A stretch of 64,000 nucleotides of DNA from Bradysia coprophila. Its lineage: Eukaryota > Arthropoda > Insecta > Diptera > Sciaridae. The stretch spans positions 1,050,986-1,114,985 of the forward strand of contig NW_023504022.1 of NCBI RefSeq assembly GCF_014529535.1, read 5' to 3'. Shown here piece by piece: positions 1 through 11,315 of this stretch. Under the pieces are notes generated by a model. It had not been told where the DNA came from and did no database searches. It was given only the letters and a program-made list of their open reading frames with translations. The translations under genes were made by a program, and so were the position numbers. Position 1 is the stretch's first letter. Every line of letters begins with the position of its first letter.

Positions 1-243
1 TCCTGGCAAGGCGGGGAGTTCCTGGAACACTCTCTGTTTCTTCAGAAAGTCGTTGAATTTTCAGGACAATATAATCTAGATGCTAAAAGCACTAAACGAA
101 AACAGGTAAATTAATGTTGCTTCAGTGGATTGCGCAAATTATCCAACTTTTAACGATCTTAAGTGGCTTAAAATGTCAAATTTTTTCTGTCACTCAAATT
201 TGTATTAATTTCGTTTCTTCAATTTAAAATTTTCCATCATAAG

Positions 244-990
244 GGTGTGGTCACTGTAAGAAAGCGAAACCAGAATTTGTAACAGCCGCGGAGTACTTTA
301 AAGACGATATACGTGTCGAACTTGCAGCCGTCGATTGTACAGAATTTCCTACCATTTGTTCATCGTATTCCGTTCGAGGCTACCCAACAATTATATATTT
401 CAACTATCTGAAATCGACAAAAGATTACCAGGGCGGTCGAACGGTGATTTTATTGTTTTTTACTATTTAGAATTTGATTGATCATAACTATTGGTTTCGC
501 AGTCATCCGATTTTATAAAGTTCCTCTCCGATCCTGATGCTCCCGAAGAAATTCCAGCTGCCCAACCATTCGGTACTTACGCTGGTTCTGAACATGTTTT
601 AATGTTATCAGATGGTGACTTTGATCTTAAAATTAAAGCTTACAAACGGGCTTTAGTTATGTTTTACGCACCCTGTAAGCGTGTACACTAGTTGGACCAG
701 AATGAAGTTTTCTAATTGTTTCCAATTTAGGGTGCGGACATTGTACAAAGATGAAAGCTGATCTATCACTTGCCGCCGAACGCTTGGCAAAGGAAAATGA
801 TGGTGCTGTGATAGCTGCGGTCGATGCAACCATTCATCGAAAATTAAGCAAACAATTTGACATAGCCGGATTTCCAACGATCAAGTACTTTGAGAACGGC
901 AAATTCAAGACCGACTATAACGGTAAACGAATCTCTGAAGAACTTTATGATTTTGTGAAAGGTGGCGGAATAACGAAGGATGAACTGTAA
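244..990 (+). CDS. Protein disulfide isomerase, PDIA5-like (3' part)
   Basis: This is the C-terminal part of an ER thiol-disulfide oxidoreductase, which makes and reshuffles disulfide bonds in secretory proteins. Exons are 244-443, 503-674 and 731-990, all with GT-AG junctions in matching phase. Two thioredoxin domains are visible. The first gives CGHCKKAKPEF and cis-proline RGYPT. The second gives FYAPWCGHC, with the Trp codon split across the 675-730 intron, and cis-proline AGFPT. The linker (FIKFLSDPDAPEE) resembles the linker between PDIA5 thioredoxin repeats. The protein ends in KDEL, the ER-retention signal, directly before TAA. The exon supplying the residues before the first CGHC must lie upstream of the window, because bases 1-243 contain no exon ending in the expected FYAP. 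AATAAA at 1171-1176 is a plausible poly(A) signal. A TXNDC5-type protein is the main alternative name; the PDI assignment itself is firm. Confidence 0.9.
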
Positions 991-1270
991 ATCCAAAAGA
1001 CTGATGTACTCGCGTAGTCGTCAGCTGTTTTTATACTCGTCAAGTTAGTTAAAACAATGTGAGTGAGATGAAGAAGTGAAATTTTTCCCATTGAAAAATT
1101 CTAACAAAAAAGCAGAGCATCAAGTATTTTAACGTTAACTAATTGCATATATTTTGTACCGAATCTTTTTAATAAAAATTTTTATATTCCACTGATTTAA
1201 AAAAAAACTGTTTTTAGAAAGCTGCAGCAAACATAGTTAGGTAAATGAACCGCGGAAATAATGAATGATC

Positions 1271-2206
1271 GCATAGCGCAATTACGAAGCCCCGTACGAC
1301 GTTCAAAAATTTCAAATCGCCCTAAAATTTTAATTTTTTGAGTATAAATACACATAGGGCCTAGTATCGGCCTCAGTCCGAGGACCCAAATTTAAAATTT
1401 TTTTCAACTACATTCTATTCGGCCTTTGATTACCTTCCAAATGAAACAAAAATTACGAAAAACGAATGAAATTTACTCGAGTTATATGTAAAATACACAT
1501 AGGGCCCTAGTAGTGGCCTTAGTCCAAGGACCCAAATCTATTTTTTTTTTCAACAACATTCCATTCGGCCTTTGATTACCTTCCAAATCAAACAAAAATT
1601 ACGAAAAACGAATGAAATGAGTTCTATGTAAAATACACATAGGGCCCTAGTAGTGGCCTTAGTCCGAGGACCCAAATTTACTTTTTTTTCAACAACATTC
1701 TATTCGGCCTTTGATTACCTTCCAAATCAAACAAAAATTACGAAAAACGGATGAAATTTACTCGAGTTCTATGTAAAATACACATAGGGCCCTAGTAGCA
1801 TTTCACTTCACGGTCCACTCACCCGATTTAAAAAAACTTTTTTTTCCTGGATTGGTATTGACAATACCTATGATTTGCCATGTCATTTACATTTCCATCG
1901 TTTGTTTTGCCATAAATATCACCAAAAGACCTTAAATCACTTAGGTGGCCCTAACTGACGAAGGGCCGACCCGAATATGCCCATCTTCGAACTTAGCCTC
2001 ACTATTTCGACTATCTTTCAGGGGAAGAAAAAATTTTGAAATTGGATTTGATTTACGTGACGGACAGACGGACAGACAAAATTTTTATTGCGGATTCGTT
2101 ATCTATGAACATAGGCAAACACTTTGCCCTTACCGTCTGCTTCGAATTCCATCAATTACACACGGCATCGTAATCCTATAAGCCCCTTTGTACTTCGTAC
2201 GGGGCT
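1271..2206 (+). mobile_element. F1 repeat, 5'-truncated copy with tandem block
   Basis: One of six long F1 copies in the window. It starts at GCATAGCGCAATTACGAAG and ends at the shared terminus TTCGTACTTCGTACGGGGCT. It lacks the AAACGAGCC left end seen in fuller copies. It holds a GACAGACGG-type short repeat near 2059-2076. Positions 1350-1790 carry a tandem array of about 140-145 bp whose units each begin with a CACATAGGG-type motif (1351, 1496, 1636, 1781). No intact transposase or reverse transcriptase is seen. Confidence 0.8.
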
Positions 2207-2614
2207 AATAAAAATTTGGAAGCAGTTAGTTAATGTAATGTTACGAATGGAATAATTTACTTAACAAACAATTCAATTTCAACGTTTCCATTCGCAAAAT
2301 AATTTAAAAATTGACATTAAATGCAGATTGAAAACTCGCGATTTTTTTCAGTTTTCTTTACTTGTAAAATAAATTTCGTTCTTGAAAAATGACATTATAT
2401 TGAGAGGGACTGATACGTTATAGGAGCTGAGGAGGAGGAATAGGAGCAATTTAAGCATTTTTTATATATTTTTACAAACAAACATCGTGCATAACTGATG
2501 AACAAAAGATTTTCCTTTTTCGACGACCTTATTTTGTAAGATGAAATGAATGCGACAACGAATAACTCATCTCTAGAAATATACCGTAAGATGAAAACAA
2601 CTGAAAGTTACAAA
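2207..2614. other. Intergenic, probable 3' UTR of DNAJC9
   Basis: No coding sequence is seen between the F1 copy and the stop codon of the minus-strand DNAJC9 gene. The part nearest 2614 is probably its 3' untranslated region. Confidence 0.5.
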
Positions 2615-4074
2615 CTACTTCGAAGATCTCGTCTTAATTACCCGTCCGTTCTTGATCTGATGCACTGGTTCCTTAACGTTCTCCTTCTTCTTGGACGTTT
2701 TCTTTGTTCCAGTCTTTTTGCTCGTATGCTTCTTCAGTTCCGCCTCGTAATCAAACAGTTCGGAATCGTCTTCCTTGTCGTCGCCACCATATTTCGCCAT
2801 CAACGAATCGATCAAACTGGTGCCGCGATTTTTCTGTCTAGCCATAATTTGCTGCTCGAGACTGTTTGAAGCATTTTTCGCATCCATTTCCTCTTTGATT
2901 TGACGCGCTTCCAGCGCCTCTTTTCGGTATTTGTTGTGACGACGGGTTCGCTTCGCTTTGGGCTCTTCGGTGAACATTTTGTATTCGGGAACTTCACCAG
3001 CAGCAATCCAATCTAACGAGTGAAAATCATTTTTGATTCAGTTTTTTTAAGGAGAGTAATGATGAAGGGAACAGGGTGCGAGATAACAAATATCTGTCTG
3101 CCGACGTAGTGCTCAGAAATAAGAGAGACCTTGACACGATTCAGCTAAAGTTTGATCATATGCAGAGTTCCATTCAGTTTTAAAATCGGGCTAACTTTAA
3201 CAAATATAAGTCTTTTGTCCACTGATCGGTACACCAGACTGACTCTCCTCATTAAGAATTTCACTGCTCGTATGTTAATTTCATATTTTATCTCGACTTG
3301 CCGAGAATTTTTACAGCGAATTCGGAGCGTAGAATAAATGTGGCGTGTGTGCAGTGTGATAAGACAAAGCAACAGAAATAAAACGAAATCTTTTGGATTA
3401 AATTAAACAAAAAAATCAAGATAGCGCGTGTAAGGTTACCTTTAACAATTTCCTGGAACCGTGGTTCATCCTCCACGCCCATAAATGGAATGGAATTCAT
3501 CATCGCGTTAATGCAACCCTTGCAATTCAGATACGCCTTCTTCAGATCGGTTTTCTCTAAATCAGACCCTGTACGAAAGCAACAACAATTCCGATTAAAA
3601 CAAAACTTAATTCACATATCCCGTTTGATCCATCACTCACCGACATAGTCGCGCTGAAAATTGTCGATGTCCTCGGTGGTGATCGGTTTGAAGAATGTTC
3701 GCCACAAATCTAACCAATTGCTCAATTTACCCTCGTCGTCATTATCGTCAATAATTCCCTGCTCATCGTACAGAGCTTTTTTGTCTTTGTCGGTCAGTAT
3801 CGAGTTGATAGTGGACAAAACTTTAAACTTTTCGGTGGCGACGTCCTTTTCTTCGTCCGGTACACGATCCGGATGGACTTGCAGCGACAATTTGTAGTAA
3901 GCCTTTTTCACTGGTAAACGAAAAAAAAAAAACAATTGAAGCAATCGCATTGGATGGCTTGTTGTTTATGAACTACTAACCATCTTTTTCGATAGCATCT
4001 TTTGTGATTCCCATCAAATCGTAGATATCACGAGTGCCGTAGTACTTTTCGCACAGATCAAGTGTGGACGGCAT
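2615..4074 (-). CDS. DNAJC9: DnaJ homolog subfamily C member 9
   Basis: Complete four-exon gene: 3981-4074, 3641-3910, 3440-3568 and 2615-3012 in transcription order (94+270+129+398 nt, 296 residues). It begins MPSTLDLCEKYYGTRDIYDL and carries a J domain at about residues 15-82. The diagnostic HPD tripeptide (LQVHPDRV) binds and stimulates Hsp70. Next comes the DNAJC9-type middle segment (DLEKTDLKKAYLNCKG, AAGEVPEYKMF), then a Lys/Arg-rich, probably nuclear C-terminal tail with coiled-coil character (RRHNKYRKEALEARQIKEE). In vertebrates DNAJC9 is a nuclear co-chaperone for histones H3-H4; the same role here is inferred from the matching architecture. All junctions are GT-AG and phase-consistent. 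The ATG at 4072-4074 matches the family N-terminus. No promoter motif is obvious upstream. Confidence 0.95.
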
Positions 4075-4190
4075 TGTAGAAATAGAAAATTTTGTTTACG
4101 AAATTGCCTGAAATGTTGTGGTAAAACCGCTCAGACACAAATAACACATAAGATTGACAGTTCCAATAGCGCGAATTCAAATGTAGTTGG

Positions 4191-4284
4191 GGTCTGACCA
4201 GAGAGATGCTAATATGACGGCTGGGACGCCGTTCCGTCGAAACGGCGTCCCAGCCGTTATCTTAGCATGTATCTTGGTCAGACC
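4191..4284. repeat. 94-bp perfect-ended hairpin (MITE-like)
   Basis: The left arm GGTCTGACCA... pairs with the right arm ...TGGTCAGACC. The core GGCTGGGACGCCGTT pairs with AACGGCGTCCCAGCC around a 7-base loop, with a few bulges between the two paired blocks. It lies just upstream of the DNAJC9 start. No target duplication is evident. Confidence 0.8.
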
Positions 4285-4364
4285 GGCCAGACGTCAAAAC
4301 AGAACTGAGCCAAATATTTAAAATATGAGCGGTTGTCATATATCATGTCAACGTAATGTAGGAC

Positions 4365-4583
4365 AAGGTTCTGAAAGACAACTCTGAGTTGATCACGAAG
4401 GTGGTGACACACAATTGCGTCAACGGCTGCGAAGTTTATTATGTAAAATGGAACTTAATAAAAACAAAATTCCGAATTTTCGAGAAAAATATTTTCTTCA
4501 AGTTGATTTCTTACATTATCTGTTTATAAAATTTGGTATCACCCGCCTTTGTGGTTGTCTTAACCTGTTCTTTCAGAGCTTTG
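4365..4583 (+). mobile_element. MITE family M1, copy 1
   Basis: It begins AAGGTTCTGAAAG and ends with the inverted CTTTCAGAGCTT. It is a near mirror image of 4619-4855, so the two form a head-to-head pair about 490 bp long. A third copy is at 17532-17722. It contains the shared block ACTCTGAGTTGATCA and no coding capacity. Confidence 0.7.
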
Positions 4584-4618
4584 ATGTAGGGTAACACTTA
4601 TCTTAGTTCGTTCTAACC

Positions 4619-4855
4619 AAGGTTCTGAAAGAACAGATTGAGACAGCCACGAAGGCGGGTGACATCAAAATTGATAAACGCACTCAGTACAGACTGTGTG
4701 TGAAATCAACTTGAAGAAAATGTTTTTAGGAAAATTCGGATTTTTTTTTGTTAAGTAACCTTTTTAATATAAACTTTGTAGCCGCTGACGCAATTTGTGT
4801 GTCACTGCCTTATTGATCAACTCAGAGTTGTCTTAACCTGTTCTTTCAGAACCTT
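4619..4855 (-). mobile_element. MITE family M1, copy 2 (inverted)
   Basis: Inverted partner of 4365-4583, starting AAGGTTCTGAAAGAACAG and ending CTGTTCTTTCAGAACCTT. The two copies could fold into one long hairpin if transcribed. Confidence 0.7.
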
Positions 4856-5136
4856 AGTTCTAACGACAAATTTCTATGCTGTACAAAAGTTTTTATGGGC
4901 CGATCTCGTTGCGTAGAAATGGCGCTACTTCGTTAAATAAGAAAAAATAATTCTATGGGAAACCTTTGTTGGCCAGTAAATGCGCCACAATCTTTTTCAG
5001 TACTTCATTTTCCTGTAAAATAAATAATTTCACTCCGCTAAAATATCCTTGAGATGTCATATCGCAATGAAGTTGGTTCATAATAGTAGATTATGCACCT
5101 CTGTCTAAAATGATTTCGAATCACCTTGCTCCGTAC

Positions 5137-5335
5137 TATAGGTTTGTTCCAAGTAACTGTAAACACGAACTTTGACAACCCGAACAACGACAATTTCATC
5201 CACAGCAACGTCGCTTACGTGATATTTCATACAAATCAAGCAACGTCGCCTACGCGATTTACACAGGAATATTATTGAGGTTATGGTTCTGTGGATGAAA
5301 TTTGGCAATTCATATGGCCTTGGAACAAACCTATA
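5137..5335. mobile_element. MITE family M2, copy 1
   Basis: Termini TATAGGTTTGTTCCAAG (left) and CTTGGAACAAACCTATA (right) are perfect inverted repeats. A second copy is at 52157-52356 with the same terminal GTAACTGTAAACACGAAC-type subterminal block. It is 199 bp with no ORF of interest. Confidence 0.85.
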
Positions 5336-5491
5336 ATTCGTATATTAGCACGAAATAAGATTATTTGATATCTAGAGAAAGCTGAATGAATTAAGCAGGC
5401 TTTAGTTTGACACCGCACGTCAAAGCAAATTTTATTCACACTTTCCACTATCCATTAAAGGCCAGTACACAGTTCGTGAAAAATATCTGAA

Positions 5492-6726
5492 ACATAGCTA
5501 ACGCCGACCCGTACGAAACACCTATTCGTATCAAAAGCCTTTAATGTGAAACTCTTCATTTCTCTTACTTCATTTTCTTCTCTGCTGAAAAACTATTCTT
5601 CCTTTTAAATCACTTACATTATCCACTCTTTGCCTTGTTATCATATACAATTAAATTGCCGGAGGCAATACAGACAGCCCCGTACGAAGTCAAATTTCAT
5701 AAATTCCTATTTAAACAGCTATATACCGCTTTTTTTACCTATATTTCATTGTAAATAAATATTCCACAAATGAATTTGCTATTATATAGCTCTACATGCC
5801 TGTATATTGCTCAATATAGGTGATTATAGATATATATATAGATGTCCACATATGGAATGCCTAAAACACCCCCCACACATAACCAATTATTTCCATGTTA
5901 ACAGAAACTCTCTAAGTACCATTTTTCCCACTTTATATCACTTTTAATAAAATCCAATATGGCCGCCGGCAGCCATTTTGTTAGGAAACCGAAAATAGTA
6001 CGACGCTTTACATTCGTTAATACCTTTCAAACAAAAAAAAATCATGAAATTCGGTCAAAATTTACTCGAGATAATGACAAAATACTCCACGTTCACTGTA
6101 CGGCCGAGTAGCCAGATAAGAGCTCACTCCAAGAGACCTAGCTCACGCTCCGGAGAACATAATTTCATAAACTTTTTTTCCCTGATTGGTACGGTCAATA
6201 CCTATCTAATAAAGCTAAAACGAACGAAATATGTTCAAATTTGGCCGACCTACAAGCAAAAACTGCTTGCCGCCCTGTGCCTGTTTCACACCAAGGGGTC
6301 TAACTCACAAGTCGGTCATCCGATTTCCATAAACTTTTTTTTTGTCGATCGGTATTGTAAATACGTTTTATTTGACGTATCATTTACGAGTATAGCGTTT
6401 AAATGTCCGGAGATATCTTCGAAAAACCGTAAAGCACTTATTGGGCCCCAGCTCAGGAGGGGTCGATCCAAAATCACTCATCTTCGAACTTAGCCTGTCT
6501 TTTGACATTACCAAACGGGGAAAAAAAGAATTTTCAAAATCGGATGCGTTTTACTCGTGCAGACAGACAGACGGACGGACGGACAGACGGACATTTTTTT
6601 TTCTTGCTGATTTGGCATCTCTGGACAACCACAATAGGTTTCCCCTTACTCAGGGAGTCCAATTCGACGTGTTACAAACGTATGCGTAAACCTATAAGAC
6701 CCCAGTACTTCGTACGGGTCTAAAAA
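5492..6726 (+). mobile_element. F2 repeat, copy 1 (about 1.24 kb)
   Basis: Sister of the F1 family and collinear with 45421-46664 over its whole length, from ACATAGCTAACGCCGACCCG to the end TTCGTACGGGTCTAAAAA. It carries an ACAGACGG-type short tandem near 6560-6592. Its terminal stem reads AGACCC...GGGTCT where F1 has AGCCCC...GGGGCT. Short open frames inside are not conserved as protein, so it is probably non-autonomous. Confidence 0.8.
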
Positions 6727-7201
6727 TCGATGCTCTGCAAAATGATTGAAAAAATGGGGCGTGAAGTTTTAAATGTGATTCCTTTAATAAAATTAGGTTC
6801 TCTCCTAAAAATCTTTGTATTTTATTAGGATGTCGAAAATTATTTTCAGCGTTTTCATATTCTATCATACATCAAAATTTTGCTTATTTGTTTTCCAATT
6901 GTAAAAAGTATTGGTAAAGTTAGCAGAATTACCAGCGTTTGTCAACATGCAACCAGCGCGCCATCTTAATTATTCACAAGAAGCTGTTACAATTTACATG
7001 TAAAGTATCGGGATTTTTAGCAAAGGCTTAAACCAAATCTCCTTTAAATTTTAGAATTTGACCCTTTAAATTTTGTTATTTAAATTCGTCACTTATAATC
7101 AACTTTATAAAGAAAACAACACACTTTTTTGGCATAGTGTAGAATAATTTTTAGTTGATCCTTGTATATGGAATTGAAATAAATTCATATGCGAGAGCCT
7201 A
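6727..7201. other. AT-rich spacer
   Basis: No gene, RNA or recognisable repeat is seen here. Confidence 0.4.
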
Positions 7202-7344
7202 ATTCTCAATATGAATTATTTTTTATAGAAAGTAATTAAATACGAAAAAGAAAATTTGTACAGGCGAATTTCCGCACTAAGCACATCATCGCTTTTCTTC
7301 TCACATTTAATTACTTTCTATAAAAAATAATTCATATTGAGAAT
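7202..7344. repeat. 40-bp perfect inverted repeat
   Basis: The arms at about 7202-7241 and 7305-7344 are exact reverse complements (ATTCTCAATATGAATTATTT...), separated by about 63 bp. It is probably the ends of a small foldback element. Confidence 0.8.
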
Positions 7345-9159
7345 AGAGTTGGCATTAAATTTTCGCATTTGCGCAAGCAAAAGAATTTCGTCCGAATCAT
7401 TTAATAAAATTATTTATTCATCATTTGATTAGTTATGAGTTTAACATAGAACAGAAGTTTTCCGTCGCACATTTTTCACTGAAGCCGTATCGCAAAAAAT
7501 TTGGCATTTCTATCTGCATTTCAGTACGAAGTTTCAACCGGGAGATGCGGGAAATCAGAAACAAAACTACATTTTTTATTTACATCTTTAAAAAAAAAAT
7601 TCTATTTAAAATCGCTTGATAAGATTTTAGTGTAGACAATTGAGTCGTACAACTTTACTATTGCATAGAAAAATAGGTCAGCATCCTCTTAAATTTTTTG
7701 TGTAACAGTAACTTATTAACCGTACGAAGAAACACCTTTGGATTTTTGGCTAAAACATGAAGAATCGATTTTTTTAACTGTGAAAATTCTATGTCTCCAG
7801 TTTCGTGGCTGATCACAATGTGAATGTGAGATACTCTCAGAGTTCCACAACAACCAAATACAAAGTATACAGTAGAAGGTTCCAAAAATAGCCAAATAAA
7901 ATTGTACCAAGTCATACAAATCGAAACACTCCGATCCGAAACATGTTTCGAAGACTCTGCAGAATTCTGCGAATCTTGAAGACAGTGATACCGTACATCA
8001 AATGCAATGGAAGCGAAGGGAAAATGAATTTTGCCTGGTTTATGGTCCTCATAGACAGAGGACCTCGGCATTGCACGATATTTGTTTCTAAATTTGGTCA
8101 CCCATGTCAAAAATGGTCTAAAATATCAGTCGATACTGTCCAGAATCTGGAAATAATCTGCAATTCTGGAAAAATTGGTCACTTACATCAAACGCAATGG
8201 AGGCGAAACGAAAATTAATTTTGTCTGGTTTATGGCATACGAAGACAGAGGACCTGGGCATTGCACGATATTTATTCCAAAACAGGGTCACCCATATCAA
8301 AAATAAGTCGAAATATTAGTTTGAAATCAGTCGATACTAGACCCGGGCGCCGGTCTATATTTTTCGGCGGCGGCTTCAATTTTTTTCTAGAATATCGGCG
8401 GCGGCTGAAATCGGCTAAGCCGATTCTTCAAAATTCGGCGGCGGCGTAAGTCAAATTATATATCGGCGGCGGCGGCGCTATCGGCTGAGAGCCGGCGCTC
8501 AACAAAAAATGATGTGTAAGGAAAATTCGTTTCGATCTTAAAATTTAAGTTAAAAATGTTTTCTTTACAAGAGAAGAGAGAACTACATTTTGGTTGGTGT
8601 TAATGTTTCTAGATAAGCCTAATGCAGGAATTGTAGATAGATGAAGGAATTTGTTTTCGCATTGTCCACGGATGGCCACCGCTCAGGTGGTTTTGATTTT
8701 TGCTTTTTACATATTGCCAAACATTCATTTCAAATTGAAGATTTTGAAAATACAGGGGTTACGCTGTTTGTTTTAGCAGAAAATGGCAAATCGATTTTTG
8801 AGCCCTACTGATACTAGGCCCCACCTCTTGGGTGGGTCAGATCCCTTGACTGTCTATTTTTTTTCTATAATTCCAGCCTTAGTTTTCTAACCATTTTTAA
8901 ATGAGGTGGTGTTTTTGAGATCACAAAATTAAAGTCACATGAAAAGGTGATGTCTCTTTTATTCAGAAAACAGCAGTCATCACATGCTTCATTTTACTCA
9001 TATTTATTTAATTTCCCGAAGAAACAAAAAGAGCTATGAGTTGAAGGTCCAGCGAGCGATGTCTTACTCCTAAGTTGAGTCTCCTATATAGTCTACTAAA
9101 AGCGCTGAACAGGTGGCGCATTTCTTGCTTACCTCTTGAAAAAAAAAAAACTCATGTGA

Positions 9160-10700
9160 ATTACGGCTCTGGCAAAATTCACACTCGTGCAAACACTTTA
9201 GGAACGAAAAATTTCTTTTAAGAACGCGATTTCACGCAAAAATTGTCGTATATCGCAGATTACCAGTCCAATAAAGTCCAATGTTCGAATTTAACCACAT
9301 GAATTACGATACTGGTCGAAAACACTTAATATTTTCAAATCTGCGATTTTCGAAGCCTTTGAGAATTACTCGAGTTATCGTGTTATCAAGCAAGCAAGAT
9401 TGTTCTAGACTTCTAGATTGTTCGACCAGAAATCCAGATTCACTTACTCGTCGAATAATTTTTTTTTTCTGGAAATCCGTTGCAAAAATGTCGCGGTAAC
9501 AAGTTGTGTTTACAATTATACTCCAACCTCACTACTCCAATATTATCCATCTACGAACTTAAAATCGGGTAAAAATTACTTAAGTGATCACGATAACAAG
9601 GAAAAGCGTCTGAGTATAATTTGGCGTATTTCCTGCCTACCTCTTGAAAAAATATTCGTGTGAATTACGGCCCTCGCTTCGCTCTGGCCACAAAGTTCAC
9701 ACTCGTTCAAACATTTTAGGAACGAAAAAAATTCTTTTAAGAATACGGATTTCACGCAAAAATTGTCGTATATCCCAGATTACTAGTCCAATTAAATTCC
9801 AATGTTCGAGTTTAACCACATGAATTACGCTACTGGTCGAAATTGATTTTTGAAGCCTCTGAGAATTACTCGAGCTATCGGTTTCTCAAGCAAGCAAAAA
9901 CTCTTTTGGGAAGTACTTCTTAATTGTTAGACCAGAAATCCAGAAATTCACTACTCGTCAAATAAGAAATTTTTCTGGAAATCCGTTGCAAAAATGTCGT
10001 GGTAAACAAGTTATGTTTACAATTACTCCAAACTCACTACTCCAATATCATTCTCTGTCAATTAAAACAAAAAATTTGAAAATCGGGTAAAAATTACTCA
10101 AGTTATCGCGCGGTAACAAGAGAAAGCGTCTGTGTAGAATTTCTCCCATCTCGTTGTTGGAACATTATCCATCTGCAAACTCAGCCTCAAGATTTTCAAT
10201 CTTCGTCGATTAAGACAAAATCTTTGAAAATCGGATAAGAATTATGGATGTTATCGCGGTAACAAGTAAAAAAATCTCTTGAGAATTACTCCCATCTCAT
10301 TACTCCAATATTGCCCATCTACGAACTTAACCTCATGATTTTCATTCTCCGTCGATTAAAACCAAAATTTTGCAAATCGGTAAAGAATTACTCGAGCTAT
10401 CGAGTCCACAAGGAAAAGCGTCTGTGTAGAATTTCTCCAATCTTGTTGTTCTAACATTATCCATCTGCAAACTCAACCTCAAGAATTTCAATCTTCGTCG
10501 AATAACACAAAAAATTTGAAAATCTGATAAGAATTAGGGAAGTTATCGCGGTAACAAGGAATAAAATTCTCTTGAGAATTACTCCCATCTCATTATCCCA
10601 ATATTGCCCATCTACGAACTTAACCTCATGATTTTCATTCTCCGTCGATTAAAACCAAAATTTTGCAAATCGGTTAAGAATTACTCGAGTTATCGAGGGA
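9160..10700. repeat. Internal tandem repeats of the 3.9 kb element
   Basis: A duplicated block of about 500 bp (starting 9161 and 9663) is followed by units of about 150 bp arranged as 300-bp dimers. Shared phrases include GAATTACTCGAG, TTATCGCGGTAACAAG and CCCATCTACGAACTTAACC. No protein-coding frame runs through it. Confidence 0.7.
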
Positions 10701-10850
10701 ACAAGTGTACGGACGTTTTCTGTATTTAACGTTTTTTGCCAATGTAGAACATTTTCAAAATATCATAGTGAACTTAGCGTTACGGACATTTAAGGGTATT
10801 TTCTTTCATAAGACCCTGACTTTCAGTCAAGGGAATAATCTACCTTGCAC

Positions 10851-11037
10851 CAGAGAAATGATAAGTTGGTACGCCAGTGGCGAGATAGAAGGAACATTGG
10901 AATGACAGCTGGCTTCTATGGGAGAGAATGTGAGAGAATTTGTATGGAACTCTCTCACATTCTCTTCCATAGAAGCCAACTGTCATTCCAATGTTCCTTC
11001 TATCTCGCCACAGGCGTACTAACTTATCATTTCTCTG
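10851..11037. mobile_element. hAT-like MITE (187-bp hairpin)
   Basis: It starts CAGAGAAATGATAAGTT and ends with the exact inverse. The arms of about 87 bp pair almost completely around a short loop (AATTTGTATGGAA). It is flanked by a perfect 8-bp target duplication CCTTGCAC (10843-10850 and 11038-11045). The CAGAG start and 8-bp duplication fit the hAT superfamily. Confidence 0.88.
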
Positions 11038-11249
11038 CCTTGCACAAAACATCAAGCAATGCAGACTGAGCAACATACTAAAACTGAAATTTTTTACCCC
11101 TTAAGCAGTGTTTCCATCTGTATATTGTTACACAAACAACATGAACCAATCTTCATCTATTCGCATACAACAGTGTACTATAAAACAATCTTTCTCCGCC
11201 GTTTAAATTTGGTTTGATTGACAACTTTTGCTAAAGTGCTGCGCTTTTA

Positions 11250-11315
11250 CATTTGTACACATTCCACGATCCACAACTTAAATAACATTGTGGACTGTGG
11301 AAGGTGTACAAATTC
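11250..11315. repeat. Short inverted repeat
   Basis: TTTGTACACATTCCACGATCCACAA pairs imperfectly with TTGTGGACTGTGGAAGGTGTACAAA in the same 3.9 kb element. Confidence 0.55.

Noticed and set aside
1..105. An open frame at the window start ending in a GTAAAT donor, possibly an upstream PDI exon
   Set aside because: It lacks the FYAP residues that must precede the split Trp codon of the exon at 244, so the junction would not make a thioredoxin domain.
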